From contig JBBTCH010000001.1 in assembly GCA_038043245.1 (NCBI GenBank), positions 310,001-374,000 on the forward strand: a stretch of 64,000 bases of DNA, written 5' to 3'. A program made the translations under genes and the position numbers. Source of the stretch: JACPFV01 sp038043245. Lineage in GTDB: Bacteria; Pseudomonadota; Gammaproteobacteria; Nevskiales; Nevskiaceae. Positions 30,979 through 40,404 of the stretch are shown here, piece by piece (the stretch's first letter is position 1; each line of letters opens with the position of its first letter). The notes beneath the pieces were generated by a model. It saw only the letters and a program-made list of their open reading frames with translations, had not been told where the DNA came from and searched no databases.

Positions 30979-33837
30979 TTACGCTGCGCCCTTCACGACG
31001 CTGCCGCCGGAAAGAGCCTGTTTCACCAGCTCTTCCTGTTCTTTGACGTGAATCTTGAGATAACCAACCGCTGTTGATGGCGAGCCCGGACGGGTCGAAT
31101 AGATCAAGGTCCGCGAGGCATCCAGTGGGACCGCCAACCGGTGCTTGATCTGGTACCAGGCACCCTGGTTCTCAGGCTCTTCCTGGCACCAGACGATCTC
31201 GTTGGCATTGGCATAGGCATTCACCTGTGCTGCGTATTCCTCGCGCGGGAACGGATACAACTGCTCGACGCGGACGATGGCGACATGGTCCAGTTTGTCC
31301 TTGTCGCGCGCCTGCACCAGGTCGTAATACACCTTGCCACTGCAGAAGACGATGCGCTTCACCTTTTTTGCGTCGGGCCGTGTGCGATCCGGGATGACCG
31401 TCTGGAACGAACCCTCGGTGAGTCGGCCCAGCGCAGATACCGACAGCGGGTGACGCAGCAAGGATTTCGGCGTCATCACGATCAGCGGCAGCTTGTAGGC
31501 GCGCTTCATCTGACGGCGGATCATGTGGAACATCTGCGCAGGGGTGGACGGCACGCACACCTGCATGTTGTTGCCGGCGCAGAGCTGCAGATAGCGTTCC
31601 AGACGCGCCGACGAATGCTCCGGGCCCTGCCCTTCGTAGCCGTGCGGCAGGAACATCACCAGCCCACACAGGCGACCCCACTTGGCGTTGCCGCTGGCGA
31701 TGAACTGGTCAATCAGCACCTGCGCGCCGTTGGCGAAGTCGCCGAACTGTGCTTCCCAGATCACCAGCGAGGCCGGGTCGGTGGTGCTATAGCCGTACTC
31801 AAACCCGAGCACGCCTTCTTCCGACAGCAGGGTGTCGTTGACGACGAACGCGTGCTTGTCATCCATCAGGTGTCGCAGCGGTGTGTAACGCGCGCCGGTC
31901 TTGGCGTCGTGCAGGGTGGCATGACGATGAAAGAACGTGCCGCGGCGCGCATCCTGACCCGACAGACGCACCGCAAATCCCTCACTGACCAGCGTGGCGT
32001 AGGCCATGGTTTCAGCAAAACCCCAATCCATCGGCAGTTCGCCATCCGCCATCTTCTGGCGGTCTTCCATGAGTTTCTGCACACGTGCGTGCAGGGTGAA
32101 CCCGTCTGGCAGGGTGTGCAGGCGCTTGTGCAGCGAACGCAAAGCTTCCAGCTTCACGGTCGTGTCGGCCGGCGTGTCCCAGCTGCCCTGTTTGAACGCG
32201 GCCCAGTTCACCGTGTGTTTGTTGCCGACCAGACCCAGCGTGGTACGAGCGATATTGACGCCCTTGTCGAGGCCTTCACGGTAGGCGTTGACCAAAGCAT
32301 CGGCATCGGTTTTAGCGATGGCGCCTTCTTCGGTGAGCTTGCGCGCGTAGACCTGCACCGGCGTCGGATGTTTTTTGATCGCTTCGTACATTACCGGCGA
32401 GGTCACGGCGGGTTCGTCGGCTTCGTTGTGGCCGAGACGACGGTAGCAGCAGATGTCCACCATGACGTCGCGGTGGAACTCGTTGCGGAAGTCCATCGCC
32501 AGCTGGGTGACAAACACCACAGCTTCGGGGTCGTCACCATTGACGTGAAACACCGGGCACTCCAGCGTTTTGGCGATGTCAGTGCAGTAACGCGAGCTGC
32601 GTGATTCGTGATCGGGCTTGGCTTCGATTGGGTTCGGTGTGGTGAAACCGATCTGGTTGTTGATGACGATATGCACGGTGCCGCCGGTGCCATAGCCCTT
32701 GGAATGTGACAGTTGCAGGGTCTCGAACACCACGCCCTGCCCGGCCAACGCGGCGTCTCCGTGGATCAGCACCGCCAGTACGCCGTTGCCCTGCTCGTCG
32801 TGGCGGCGGTCCTGTCGAGCCTTGACGCTGCCCTCGACCACGGGATTGACGATCTCGAGATGCGAGGGGTTGAACGCCAGCACCAGATGCAGTCGCTTGC
32901 CGCCAATTTCAACGTCGGTGGAAAAGCCGTTGTGATATTTGACGTCACCGGCGCGAGTGAGGTCTTCCTCCTTGTACTTGCCCTCGAACTCGGCGAACAG
33001 ATCCTTGGGTGATTTGCCAAGGATGTTGACCAGCATGTTGAGACGGCCGCGGTGGGCCATGCCGATCACCAGTTCTTCGACATTGCGCTCGGCACAGGAG
33101 CGCAGCACCTGATCCATCGCCGGGATCAACGCGTCGCCGCCTTCCAGCGAGAAGCGCTTCTGACCGACATATTTGTTGTGCAGGTAGCGCTCAAGGCCTT
33201 CGGCAGCGACCACCTGCAGGAGAATGTCTTTCTTGCGCTCGACCGGTACGCGTGGCTTGAACGCCACGCCTTCGAGCCGCTTCTGGATCCAGCGTTTCTC
33301 GGCGGTCTCGGTGAGGTACATGTATTCCGCACCGATGGTGTCGGTGTAGACGCTCTTGAGCAGACGCACGATGTCGCGCAGTGGCAGGCGATCGGTTGCA
33401 GCCAGCGAACCGGTGTTGAACACGGTGTCGAGATCGGCTTCGCCGAGTTTGTGGAACGACAACTCAAGGTCCGGCACATTGGCCGGCGGCACCAGTCCCA
33501 GCGGATCGAGTCGCGCCGCCTGATGGCCGCGCACGCGGTAGTAGTTGATCAGGCGCAACACCGCGGCCTGCTTCTCGGCATCCTTATCCGCGGCGCTTTC
33601 AACGACGGTGAATCCGCGGCGCTCACGCGCCATCTTCTCGAACCGCGCCAACACCGGGCCGTGCGCGACTTCGCGCGGTGCGTTCTGGTCCTGGATCAAC
33701 CGGAAATACGCGCGCCAGGACGGGTCGACGGATTCCGGATCGTCAAGGAATTGCTCGTAAGCGGTCTCGATGAATGGCGCATTGGCGCCCTGGATGGACG
33801 ACGACTCGATGAAAGTTTTATAGGTGTTGCCGCTCAT
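30979..33837 (-). CDS. sucA: 2-oxoglutarate dehydrogenase E1 component
   Basis: 952 aa, full length. The thiamine diphosphate domain shows VVIGMAHRGRLNMLVN and HINGDDPEAV-type elements (HVNGDDPEAVVF), and the central region has VVDICCYRRLGHNEADEP and FEYGYSTTDPASLVIWEAQFGDFANGAQ. It decarboxylates 2-oxoglutarate and passes succinyl to SucB. Its ATG overlaps the galU stop (ATGA), an unusual coupling; no sdh genes are nearby. Confidence 0.97.
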   Translation of the reverse strand: MSGNTYKTFIESSSIQGANAPFIETAYEQFLDDPESVDPSWRAYFRLIQDQNAPREVAHGPVLARFEKMARERRGFTVVESAADKDAEKQAAVLRLINYYRVRGHQAARLDPLGLVPPANVPDLELSFHKLGEADLDTVFNTGSLAATDRLPLRDIVRLLKSVYTDTIGAEYMYLTETAEKRWIQKRLEGVAFKPRVPVERKKDILLQVVAAEGLERYLHNKYVGQKRFSLEGGDALIPAMDQVLRSCAERNVEELVIGMAHRGRLNMLVNILGKSPKDLFAEFEGKYKEEDLTRAGDVKYHNGFSTDVEIGGKRLHLVLAFNPSHLEIVNPVVEGSVKARQDRRHDEQGNGVLAVLIHGDAALAGQGVVFETLQLSHSKGYGTGGTVHIVINNQIGFTTPNPIEAKPDHESRSSRYCTDIAKTLECPVFHVNGDDPEAVVFVTQLAMDFRNEFHRDVMVDICCYRRLGHNEADEPAVTSPVMYEAIKKHPTPVQVYARKLTEEGAIAKTDADALVNAYREGLDKGVNIARTTLGLVGNKHTVNWAAFKQGSWDTPADTTVKLEALRSLHKRLHTLPDGFTLHARVQKLMEDRQKMADGELPMDWGFAETMAYATLVSEGFAVRLSGQDARRGTFFHRHATLHDAKTGARYTPLRHLMDDKHAFVVNDTLLSEEGVLGFEYGYSTTDPASLVIWEAQFGDFANGAQVLIDQFIASGNAKWGRLCGLVMFLPHGYEGQGPEHSSARLERYLQLCAGNNMQVCVPSTPAQMFHMIRRQMKRAYKLPLIVMTPKSLLRHPLSVSALGRLTEGSFQTVIPDRTRPDAKKVKRIVFCSGKVYYDLVQARDKDKLDHVAIVRVEQLYPFPREEYAAQVNAYANANEIVWCQEEPENQGAWYQIKHRLAVPLDASRTLIYSTRPGSPSTAVGYLKIHVKEQEELVKQALSGGSVVKGAA

Positions 33838-34733
33838 GTTCGATTCGCCTTGAATACGTCGCTGCCCGCGGTCAGGCGGCCGAGATACTCGCGGAATTCC
33901 GTTGCAAGCTCCGGGTGCTTCAAGGCGTACTCGACGTTCGCCTGCAGGTATCCGAGCTTGCTGCCGCAGTCGTAACGCGTGCCTGCGAACTCGTAGGACA
34001 GCACGGTCTGCTCCTGGATCAGGGCGCTGATGGCATCGGTGAGCTGGATCTCGCCCCCGGCGCCGCGCGCGGTCTGTTCCAGCAAGCGGAAAATTCGAGA
34101 AGTCAGAATATAGCGACCGACGACAGCCAGGTTCGATGGCGCCTGCTCGGGTTTGGGCTTCTCGACGATACGGCGGATCTCGCCTACACCATCGCGGATC
34201 TTCTGGCTGTCGACCACGCCATACGAAGACACTTCGCTGCGCGGCACATGCTGGACGGCAACCACACTGGCACCGTGCTCCTGATATACCGACTGCATCT
34301 GTACCAGACAGGGCTGCTTGTGACCATCGATCAGGTCATCGGCCAGCAGCACCGAAAAATCCTCGTCGCCGATCGCCGGCGCGGCACACAACACCGCGTG
34401 GCCCAGACCCAAGGCCTCGGGCTGACGGATGAAGATGCAATGGACGTGCTTCGGCACGATGTTCTGCACGATCTCGAGCAGCCCGGTCTTGCTGCGCTGG
34501 GCCAGTTCGGTCTCCAGCTCATAGGCCTTGTCGAAGTGGTCCATGATCGAGTTCTTGGTGCGACCGGTGACGAACACCAGCTCGGTGGCACCGGCACTGA
34601 TCGCTTCCTCGACCGCGTACTGGATCAGCGGCTTGTCCACGATCGGCAGCATTTCCTTGGGCGCTGCCTTGGTAGCCGGCAGGAACCGCGTGCCGAGACC
34701 GGCAACTGGAAACACCGCCTTGCGTATGCGCAT
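33834..34733 (-). CDS. galU: UTP-glucose-1-phosphate uridylyltransferase GalU
   Basis: 299 aa nucleotidyltransferase with the PVAGLGTRFLPATKAAPKEMLPIVDKPLIQYAVEEA signature in its first 50 residues (N-terminal G-x-G-TR and the PKEMLP lysine), and later VEKPKPEQAPSNLAVVGRY. It makes UDP-glucose for envelope polysaccharides. It heads a coupled galU-sucA-sucB group. A perfect 7-bp inverted repeat stands 13 bp upstream of its start, overlapping the likely promoter or leader. Confidence 0.96.
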   Translation of the reverse strand: MRIRKAVFPVAGLGTRFLPATKAAPKEMLPIVDKPLIQYAVEEAISAGATELVFVTGRTKNSIMDHFDKAYELETELAQRSKTGLLEIVQNIVPKHVHCIFIRQPEALGLGHAVLCAAPAIGDEDFSVLLADDLIDGHKQPCLVQMQSVYQEHGASVVAVQHVPRSEVSSYGVVDSQKIRDGVGEIRRIVEKPKPEQAPSNLAVVGRYILTSRIFRLLEQTARGAGGEIQLTDAISALIQEQTVLSYEFAGTRYDCGSKLGYLQANVEYALKHPELATEFREYLGRLTAGSDVFKANRT

Positions 34734-34746
34734 CTCCCATCCCTTT

Positions 34747-34764
34747 CGTGACGCTTACGTCACG
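34747..34764. promoter_or_regulatory. inverted repeat upstream of galU
   Basis: CGTGACG-CTTA-CGTCACG, a perfect 7-bp inverted repeat with a 4-bp spacer, in the 59 bp between the galU start and the stop of the MaoC gene. Read on the minus strand it has no T-run, so it is more likely an operator than a terminator. The regulator is unknown. Confidence 0.4.
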
Positions 34765-34792
34765 ATTATTTTATGTCACAGCAGGGCTTAGT

Positions 34793-35647
34793 TTAGGCGA
34801 TAGCGCCCGCGAGATGCACCTTGCCGCCAGAGGCGCCCAGCAGCGAAAACTCAAGCCCCTTGTCGCCTGCGACGACTTTGAGCGACGCGCGGGCTGGCAA
34901 CAGCAGCGGCTGCTTGAACTGCACCGTCAGTTCGCGCGGAGCCCTTCCCAACTGGGCGCCGGTCAAGGCGGCGCTGCGTGCCAGCGTCCACATGCCATGC
35001 GCAATCGCGCGCGGGAAGCCGAACAGCTTCGCGGTCATGGCATAGAGATGGATCGGATTGAGGTCGCCGGCGATGCGGCCGTAACGTCGGCCGATATCAG
35101 CGGGTGCGTTCAACTCAGCGTACTCGGCGATTCTGGGGTCGGGCGCCGCGGGTGGCTTCTTGACGCCACCGCCGGCTGGCCGATTACGGAAAAGGATGGT
35201 GGTCTCTCCGGTCCAGACCTCCTGCCCTTGCGCGTCGCTGTAGCGGGTCATGAAATCAAACTCCAGGCCCTTGCTGGTCTGCCGGCCGACGCCGGTATGC
35301 ACACGCACATCAAACGTTTCATCAACAGCCAGTTCGCGCGTTTGCGTGATCTTGTTGCGCAGATGCACCAGCCCGAGCATGGGCAAGGGGAACTGGCGGC
35401 CGGTCATCAGGCGGATGTGCAAGGGCGCCGCCAGTACATGCGGATAAGTGATCGGCAGCGAATCGCCGTCCGCGAATCCGCAGACTTCGCGATAGGCGGC
35501 AAGGTTCTCGGGCTTGGCGCGCACACCGGTGACGCAGACTTCGAGCGCCGGGATGGTGATCTCCTTGCCCGGCTTGCGTCTCAAGGTGCCCAGCGCGCCG
35601 AAATATTCGCGGTTGGGATTGGGCATTTCCTTCAGGGTCTCGCTCAT
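34793..35647 (-). CDS. MaoC-family (R)-hydratase-like protein
   Basis: 284 aa with a double hot-dog layout. The C-terminal half has the hydratase-2 motif YGRIAGDLNPIHL...FGFPRAIAHGMW with the Asp/His catalytic pair. The N-terminal half is a degenerate hot-dog fold with a Pro-rich linker (GGVKKPPAAPDPRI). Such proteins hydrate or dehydrate enoyl/3-hydroxyacyl thioesters. It follows ccmI by 15 bp but is probably unrelated to cytochrome maturation. The acyl substrate is unknown. Confidence 0.85.
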   Translation of the reverse strand: MSETLKEMPNPNREYFGALGTLRRKPGKEITIPALEVCVTGVRAKPENLAAYREVCGFADGDSLPITYPHVLAAPLHIRLMTGRQFPLPMLGLVHLRNKITQTRELAVDETFDVRVHTGVGRQTSKGLEFDFMTRYSDAQGQEVWTGETTILFRNRPAGGGVKKPPAAPDPRIAEYAELNAPADIGRRYGRIAGDLNPIHLYAMTAKLFGFPRAIAHGMWTLARSAALTGAQLGRAPRELTVQFKQPLLLPARASLKVVAGDKGLEFSLLGASGGKVHLAGAIA

Positions 35648-35662
35648 GTTCGTATCTCGTCG

Positions 35663-36295
35663 TTAGTTAGGCAGCAGATCAAGCCGCTGTTGCAGGTCGG
35701 CGCGAAAGCTATCCGGTAAGTCCTGCTTGAGCAAGCGCTGCCAGTGGCGACGCGCGGATTTGTAATCTTCGGTTTGCGCGGCCGCCAATCCAGAGAACCA
35801 CAGCGCACGCGGATGATCGGGCGCGAGTTTCAACGCTTTTGCGAACAACAACGTGGGCCGGCCCGCGAGCACGCGGTCGTTCGCCAAGGCCAGATTCTCG
35901 GCTTCGCTGACCAGGAATTCTGCGTTGGACCCGCCGGTCAGCGCATTGGCCTTTGCGTAGGCAGCTGCGGCGTCGGCATGGCGCTGCAGCACGAAATACG
36001 AGCGGCCGAGCATGCCCCACCCTTCGACGTTATCAGGCTGCTTCTCGAGTTTGGCCGCAAGCCCGCGCACCATGCCTTCGATCATCAGCGCCTGCGCATT
36101 CTCCGGATGTGCCGCCGCCTGTTCGATGGTCTGCTGGGTGCGCCAGCTGCCCTGCCAGAAATAAGCGGCGACCGCTGCCGCCGGCAACAACAGACTCAGA
36201 CCGATGGCGGCGATACGCGAGCTGCGCCACAACGGACGCGTAAGCCAGGCCATCGCCAGCAGGCTGAGCAGCGCGCAAGCCATCAGGAGATTCAT
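35663..36295 (-). CDS. ccmI: cytochrome c maturation TPR protein CcmI
   Basis: 210 aa from ATG 36295, which overlaps the ccmH stop (ATGA). Two N-terminal membrane segments (MNLLMACALLSLLAMAWLT and AAIGLSLLLPAAAVAAYFW) enclose a short cytoplasmic loop, followed by a periplasmic TPR region (WGMLGRSYFVLQRHADAAAAY; LAAAQTEDYKSARRHWQRLL). CcmI holds apocytochrome c for haem ligation. It is on the short side for the family. Confidence 0.9.
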   Translation of the reverse strand: MNLLMACALLSLLAMAWLTRPLWRSSRIAAIGLSLLLPAAAVAAYFWQGSWRTQQTIEQAAAHPENAQALMIEGMVRGLAAKLEKQPDNVEGWGMLGRSYFVLQRHADAAAAYAKANALTGGSNAEFLVSEAENLALANDRVLAGRPTLLFAKALKLAPDHPRALWFSGLAAAQTEDYKSARRHWQRLLKQDLPDSFRADLQQRLDLLPN

Positions 36296-36678
36296 GACGA
36301 GCTCGACCGACGCAGCAGACGGCGCAGCACGAAGCCCAGCGCCAGCACCAGCAGCACAAAAGGCGCTATCCACAACATTCCCGTACTGGACTTCAGGGGA
36401 GGGTTGTAGAGCACGAAATCACCGTAACGCGCGGTGACATAGCTGCGGATCTCGTCGTCACTGCGGCCCGCTTCGATCTGGCTGCGCACCTGCTCGCGCA
36501 GATCGGCGGCCAGCGGCGCATTGGAATCGGCGATGGTCTGGTTCTGACAGACCAGACAGCGCAGCTGGTTGATCCACGCCTGATAGCGAGCCTCTTGCGG
36601 CTCGCTCAAGGCGACCGCAATGGTCGCATGGACAAAAAGAAGAAACCCAAAACACAAGCGCCGGCTCAGGACGCTCAT
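36292..36678 (-). CDS. ccmH: cytochrome c maturation thiol protein CcmH
   Basis: 128 aa from ATG 36678. Signal sequence, the redox motif LRCLVCQNQTIADSNA near residues 40-55, a three-helix fold and one C-terminal membrane helix (MLWIAPFVLLVLALGFVLRR). It reduces the apocytochrome CXXCH thiols with CcmG. ATGA overlaps on both sides. Confidence 0.94.
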   Translation of the reverse strand: MSVLSRRLCFGFLLFVHATIAVALSEPQEARYQAWINQLRCLVCQNQTIADSNAPLAADLREQVRSQIEAGRSDDEIRSYVTARYGDFVLYNPPLKSSTGMLWIAPFVLLVLALGFVLRRLLRRSSSS

Positions 36679-37181
36679 TGCAGGAGGCCTTTGATCGTCT
36701 GCCAGGCTTCCGGCGTCATCGGGCCGATCTGCTTGTAGACGATGACGCCGCCGGAATCGAGCACAAAGGTCTCCGGCACCCCGTAAACGCCCCAATCCAG
36801 CCCGGCCTGACCCAGCGCATCGAGCGCGCTCACGCGATAAGGATTACCGCCCTGTGCCAGCCAGTCTTTTGCGGCGCTGGGCGCATCCTTGTAATTGAAG
36901 CCGACGATTTCCACGCTGCGCGACAGTTCCATCAGGAACGGATGTTCGACCTTGCAGCCCGCACACCAGCTCGCCCAGAAATTAACCAGCAACGGTCGGC
37001 CGCGCAGATCATGTGCCGACAACAGCGCCGGCCTGCCTTCGAGAGTGGGCAGGCTGAAATCGGGCATCGGCTTGCCAATCAACGGCGAAGGCACCACGCG
37101 CGGATCAAGCTGCAAGCCCAGGCCAAGCAGCACCATCAAGCCGAGTACCGCAGCCAGCGGCAACAGATGCCAGAGCTTCAT
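36675..37181 (-). CDS. ccmG: cytochrome c maturation thioredoxin CcmG (DsbE)
   Basis: 168 aa, membrane-anchored thioredoxin. The N-terminal helix (LLPLAAVLGLMVLLGLGL) is followed by the thioredoxin domain with active site FWASWCAGCKVEHPF and the cis-Pro region YGVPETFVLD. The active site is CAGC rather than the more common CPTC. ATGA overlaps with ccmF and ccmH. Confidence 0.95.
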   Translation of the reverse strand: MKLWHLLPLAAVLGLMVLLGLGLQLDPRVVPSPLIGKPMPDFSLPTLEGRPALLSAHDLRGRPLLVNFWASWCAGCKVEHPFLMELSRSVEIVGFNYKDAPSAAKDWLAQGGNPYRVSALDALGQAGLDWGVYGVPETFVLDSGGVIVYKQIGPMTPEAWQTIKGLLQ

Positions 37182-39076
37182 GTGGATTTGCGGTAGCGCC
37201 GGTCGGCGGTGGCGATCAGCCCGCCGAGAAATGCCAGCAGGCCGCCGAGCCAGACCAGACGCATCATCGGCCGGTAATACAGCCGCAGGCTCCAGTCGCC
37301 GTTGTCGAACGGCTCGCCGAGCGCGACGTACACGTCGCGCAACAGGTTGTGATCCACCGCGGCCTCGGTCATCACGCTGTTCTGCGAGGCGTAAAGACGT
37401 TTTTCAGGCCGCAGTGTGAAGCTGCGGCTGCTTCGCTCGACGGCCACGTGAGCACGGTCGGCGCTGTAATTGGGGCCGCTCACGGATTCGACCTTTTGCA
37501 AGGTAAACTCGTAACCACCGAGCTGTGCCGATGCGCCGGGCGCCAGGCGCTCGTCGCGCTCGGCCGCGTAGCACGACACGATGGTGATGCCAAGCGTGAA
37601 CAGACCCAGACCGAAATGCGCGAGGCTCATGCCCCAGAGGGAGCGCGGAATCGAAGGCAATCCGCCCGCTCTCGTCCGCTGGATGATTTCCTGCGTGGCG
37701 GCCGACATCGTCCAGAACGCCAGCATTGCGCCGAGCGCGGCTGCGAACGAGTAATGCGAATAAAACAATGGCAGCGCGGCGCCTGCCACGAGCGCAAACG
37801 CCGCCGGGGAGCGTAAACGGCGCAGGATTTCGCCACTGCCGCGCTTCCACGGCATGGCGGCGGCAAAACCCACCAGCAGGGTCAGCGGCGCAGCGAGCGG
37901 CACGAACACGGCGTTGAAATACGGCGGGCCCACCGAGATTTTTCCGAGGTTGAAGGCGTCCAGCGCCAGCGGATAAAGGGTTCCAAGCAGTACCGCCGAC
38001 GCCGCCACCAGCAGGAAAACGTTGTTGAACAACAGCAGGCCTTCACGGGAAACCAGCTGCATCTCGGTTGCCGACATCAAACGCGAAGCGCGCCAGGCGA
38101 ACAGGCTGAGCGAACCGCCGATCACCAGTGCCAGGAAGCCAAGGATGAACACGCCGCGTTCCGGATCGCTGGCGAAAGCATGCACCGAGACCAGTACGCC
38201 GGAGCGCACGAGAAAAGTGCCCAACAGCGATAGCGCGAACGCGAGGATCGCCAGCAGCACCGTCCAAGCTTTCAGTGCGTCACGCTTTTCGGTGACGGCC
38301 AGCGAGTGGATCAGTGCGGTGCCGACCAGCCAGGGCATGAAACTGGCGTTCTCGACCGGGTCCCAGAACCACCAGCCGCCCCAACCCAGCTCGTGATACG
38401 CCCACCATGAGCCGAGCGTGATGCCAAGCGTGAGAAACGCCCACGCCGCCGTGGTCCAGGGCCGCGTCCAGCGCACCCACTGCGCATCGAGCCGGCCGCT
38501 GAGCAGCGCGGCGATGGCAAATGCAAATGCAACCGAAAAGCCGACGTAGCCCATGTAGAGCATCGGCGGGTGGATGATCATGCCGGGGTCTTGCAGTAGA
38601 GGATTGAGGTCGCGGCCTTCAGCGGGAACCGGAAACAGGCGATCGAATGGATTCGAGGTCAGCAGCATGAACAGCAGAAAGCCGGCGGTGACGACACCGA
38701 GCACGGCGAGCACCTGCGCCACCATCTCCGGTGGCAACCGCCGGTTGAACACGCTGACGGCGAAGGTCCAGCCTGACAGCATCAGCACCCACAGCAGCAT
38801 CGAACCTTCGTGCGCCCCCCAGATGGCCGTCATGCGGTAGATCAGCGGCGTATCGGTGTGGGAATTGGCGGCGACATAGGCCACCGAAAAATCATATTGG
38901 ACGAAGCAAATACCCAGCAAGACAAACGCGGCAAGCATCAGCCCGAACTGTGCCTGGGCTGCGGTCGTGGCCAGCGCAGTCATTTTGGAGTTGCCGCGCC
39001 ACAACCCGCTCAGAACCTGAACCGCCGAAATCGCCAGAGCAAGAATCAGGGCGAAATGGCCCAGCTCGGCACTCAT
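37178..39076 (-). CDS. ccmF: haem lyase CcmF
   Basis: 632 aa polytopic membrane protein with the tryptophan-rich haem-handling WWD motif LGWGGWWFWDPVENASFMPW and conserved HEGSMLLW and MIIHPPMLYMGYVG histidine regions. It ligates haem from CcmE to apocytochrome c together with CcmH. Linked by ATGA overlaps to ccmE and ccmG. Confidence 0.97.
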   Translation of the reverse strand: MSAELGHFALILALAISAVQVLSGLWRGNSKMTALATTAAQAQFGLMLAAFVLLGICFVQYDFSVAYVAANSHTDTPLIYRMTAIWGAHEGSMLLWVLMLSGWTFAVSVFNRRLPPEMVAQVLAVLGVVTAGFLLFMLLTSNPFDRLFPVPAEGRDLNPLLQDPGMIIHPPMLYMGYVGFSVAFAFAIAALLSGRLDAQWVRWTRPWTTAAWAFLTLGITLGSWWAYHELGWGGWWFWDPVENASFMPWLVGTALIHSLAVTEKRDALKAWTVLLAILAFALSLLGTFLVRSGVLVSVHAFASDPERGVFILGFLALVIGGSLSLFAWRASRLMSATEMQLVSREGLLLFNNVFLLVAASAVLLGTLYPLALDAFNLGKISVGPPYFNAVFVPLAAPLTLLVGFAAAMPWKRGSGEILRRLRSPAAFALVAGAALPLFYSHYSFAAALGAMLAFWTMSAATQEIIQRTRAGGLPSIPRSLWGMSLAHFGLGLFTLGITIVSCYAAERDERLAPGASAQLGGYEFTLQKVESVSGPNYSADRAHVAVERSSRSFTLRPEKRLYASQNSVMTEAAVDHNLLRDVYVALGEPFDNGDWSLRLYYRPMMRLVWLGGLLAFLGGLIATADRRYRKST

Positions 39077-39531
39077 CCCTTGGTTACTGGTTTGAACGGC
39101 TCACACGAATGGCCACCTGCCGTCTTCAACGAGTCGGCGAGTTGCGGTGGCACATAGTTCTCGTCGTGCTTGGCCAGAATCTCGCTGGCGATAAAAACCC
39201 TGTCGGCGGTCAAACTGCCGGTGGCAACGATGCCCTGCCCTTCGCGGAACAGGTCGGGGAGGATGCCTTCATAACGCACGGGAAGACTTTGTGTGCAATC
39301 GGCCAGTGTGAACTCCACGCGCAGCCCGTCGCCACGCTTCAGCGAATCGCGCAACACTAGACCGCCAATACGCATCGTTTCTTGCGGCGGTACCTGCCTC
39401 GCCACCAGATCACTTGGCGTATAGAAATTCATCAGGTTCTTGCGGAACGCGGTCAACGTTAACGCAGCGGCAGCGGCCAGCCCCAGCACCAACAGGCCGA
39501 CACCGAGCATGCGTTGCTGGCGTCGAGTCAC
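39073..39531 (-). CDS. ccmE: haem chaperone CcmE
   Basis: 152 aa: one N-terminal membrane anchor, then an OB-fold domain. The covalent haem-binding histidine and tyrosine sit in ILAKHDENYVPP near residue 125. It carries haem from CcmC to CcmF. Its start overlaps the ccmD stop. Confidence 0.95.
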   Translation of the reverse strand: MTRRQQRMLGVGLLVLGLAAAAALTLTAFRKNLMNFYTPSDLVARQVPPQETMRIGGLVLRDSLKRGDGLRVEFTLADCTQSLPVRYEGILPDLFREGQGIVATGSLTADRVFIASEILAKHDENYVPPQLADSLKTAGGHSCEPFKPVTKG

Positions 39532-39692
39532 GACCGCTGGTCTCGCGTTTCGCGCGAGAGTAACTCGCGTTGCTTCAGATAAGGCGCCAGCAGATTCCAG
39601 ACGAACACCAGCAGCGCTGCGCCATAACTGCCCCAGACGTAGAGCGCATAGCCGCCCATCTGCCAGAACTCGACGGTCAGCAACTTATCCAC
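39528..39692 (-). CDS. ccmD: haem exporter subunit CcmD
   Basis: 54 aa from a GTG start at 39692 (VDKLLTVEFWQMGGYALYVW), preceded by GGAGAAATC. The open frame reaches further back, but that part lies inside ccmC. One membrane helix and a basic tail (LAPYLKQRELLSRE) fit CcmD, which releases holo-CcmE from CcmABC. It overlaps ccmC by 8 bp. Confidence 0.88.
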   Translation of the reverse strand: MDKLLTVEFWQMGGYALYVWGSYGAALLVFVWNLLAPYLKQRELLSRETRDQRS

Positions 39693-40404
39693 GACTGATT
39701 TCTCCGCGCGACAACAATTCGTTCTGCACACGGCGCATCAGCACGTGTCCGAAAAAGGACATGAAGCCCAGTGTCATCACCAGCAGCGGAACCAGCATGG
39801 AGGCATCCATCGTTGGTTTGCCAAACTTGGTCACGCTCGGCCCCTGATGCAGGGTGTTCCACCACTCCACCGAGTAATGAACGATGGGCACGTTGACGAA
39901 GCCGACGATCGCCAGCAGCGCGCAGGCGCGCGCGGCCGCCCGCGCATCGGCGATGGATTGCTGCAGCACGATCACACCGACGTACAAAAACAGCAGCACC
40001 AGTTCGGAAGTCAGGCGCGCGTCCCAGACCCAATAGGTGCCCCACATCGGCTTGCCCCAGAGCATGCCGGTGACCAGGGCCAGCGCGGTAAAACTGGCGC
40101 CAATCGGCGCAGCGGCGGTGAGTACGCACTCCCAGACCTTGATGCGCCAGATCAGCGCAATGCCGCCGGCAGCGGCCATCAATGAATAGATGAACAGGGA
40201 CATCCAGGCCGCCGGCACGTGGATGTAGATGATGCGATAGCCCTCGCCCTGCTGGTAATCCGGCGGCGCCAGCAGCAGACCGCCGATCAGACCGTAAGCC
40301 AGCAGGGGAATCGAGATCAACCCGAACCAGAACCCAAGACGCTGCGCCAGCGCGAAGAATATCGGCGGCGAAGTAAGCGATTTCAGCCAGGTCCAGAGAG
40401 TCAT
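39685..40404 (-). CDS. ccmC: haem exporter CcmC
   Basis: 239 aa with six membrane helices and the haem-handling motif GTYWVWDARLTSELVLLFLY, flanked by conserved histidines (YIHVPAAWMS; VHYSVEWWNTLHQG). It presents haem to CcmE. ATGA overlap with ccmB. Confidence 0.96.
   Translation of the reverse strand: MTLWTWLKSLTSPPIFFALAQRLGFWFGLISIPLLAYGLIGGLLLAPPDYQQGEGYRIIYIHVPAAWMSLFIYSLMAAAGGIALIWRIKVWECVLTAAAPIGASFTALALVTGMLWGKPMWGTYWVWDARLTSELVLLFLYVGVIVLQQSIADARAAARACALLAIVGFVNVPIVHYSVEWWNTLHQGPSVTKFGKPTMDASMLVPLLVMTLGFMSFFGHVLMRRVQNELLSRGEISRG

Noticed and set aside
31141..32604. A 487-codon plus-strand frame inside sucA
   Set aside because: Antisense to a complete, well conserved E1 subunit.
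34747..34764. Terminator for the MaoC gene
   Set aside because: In the direction of transcription the stem is followed by AAAGGG, not T; it is better explained as an operator of galU.
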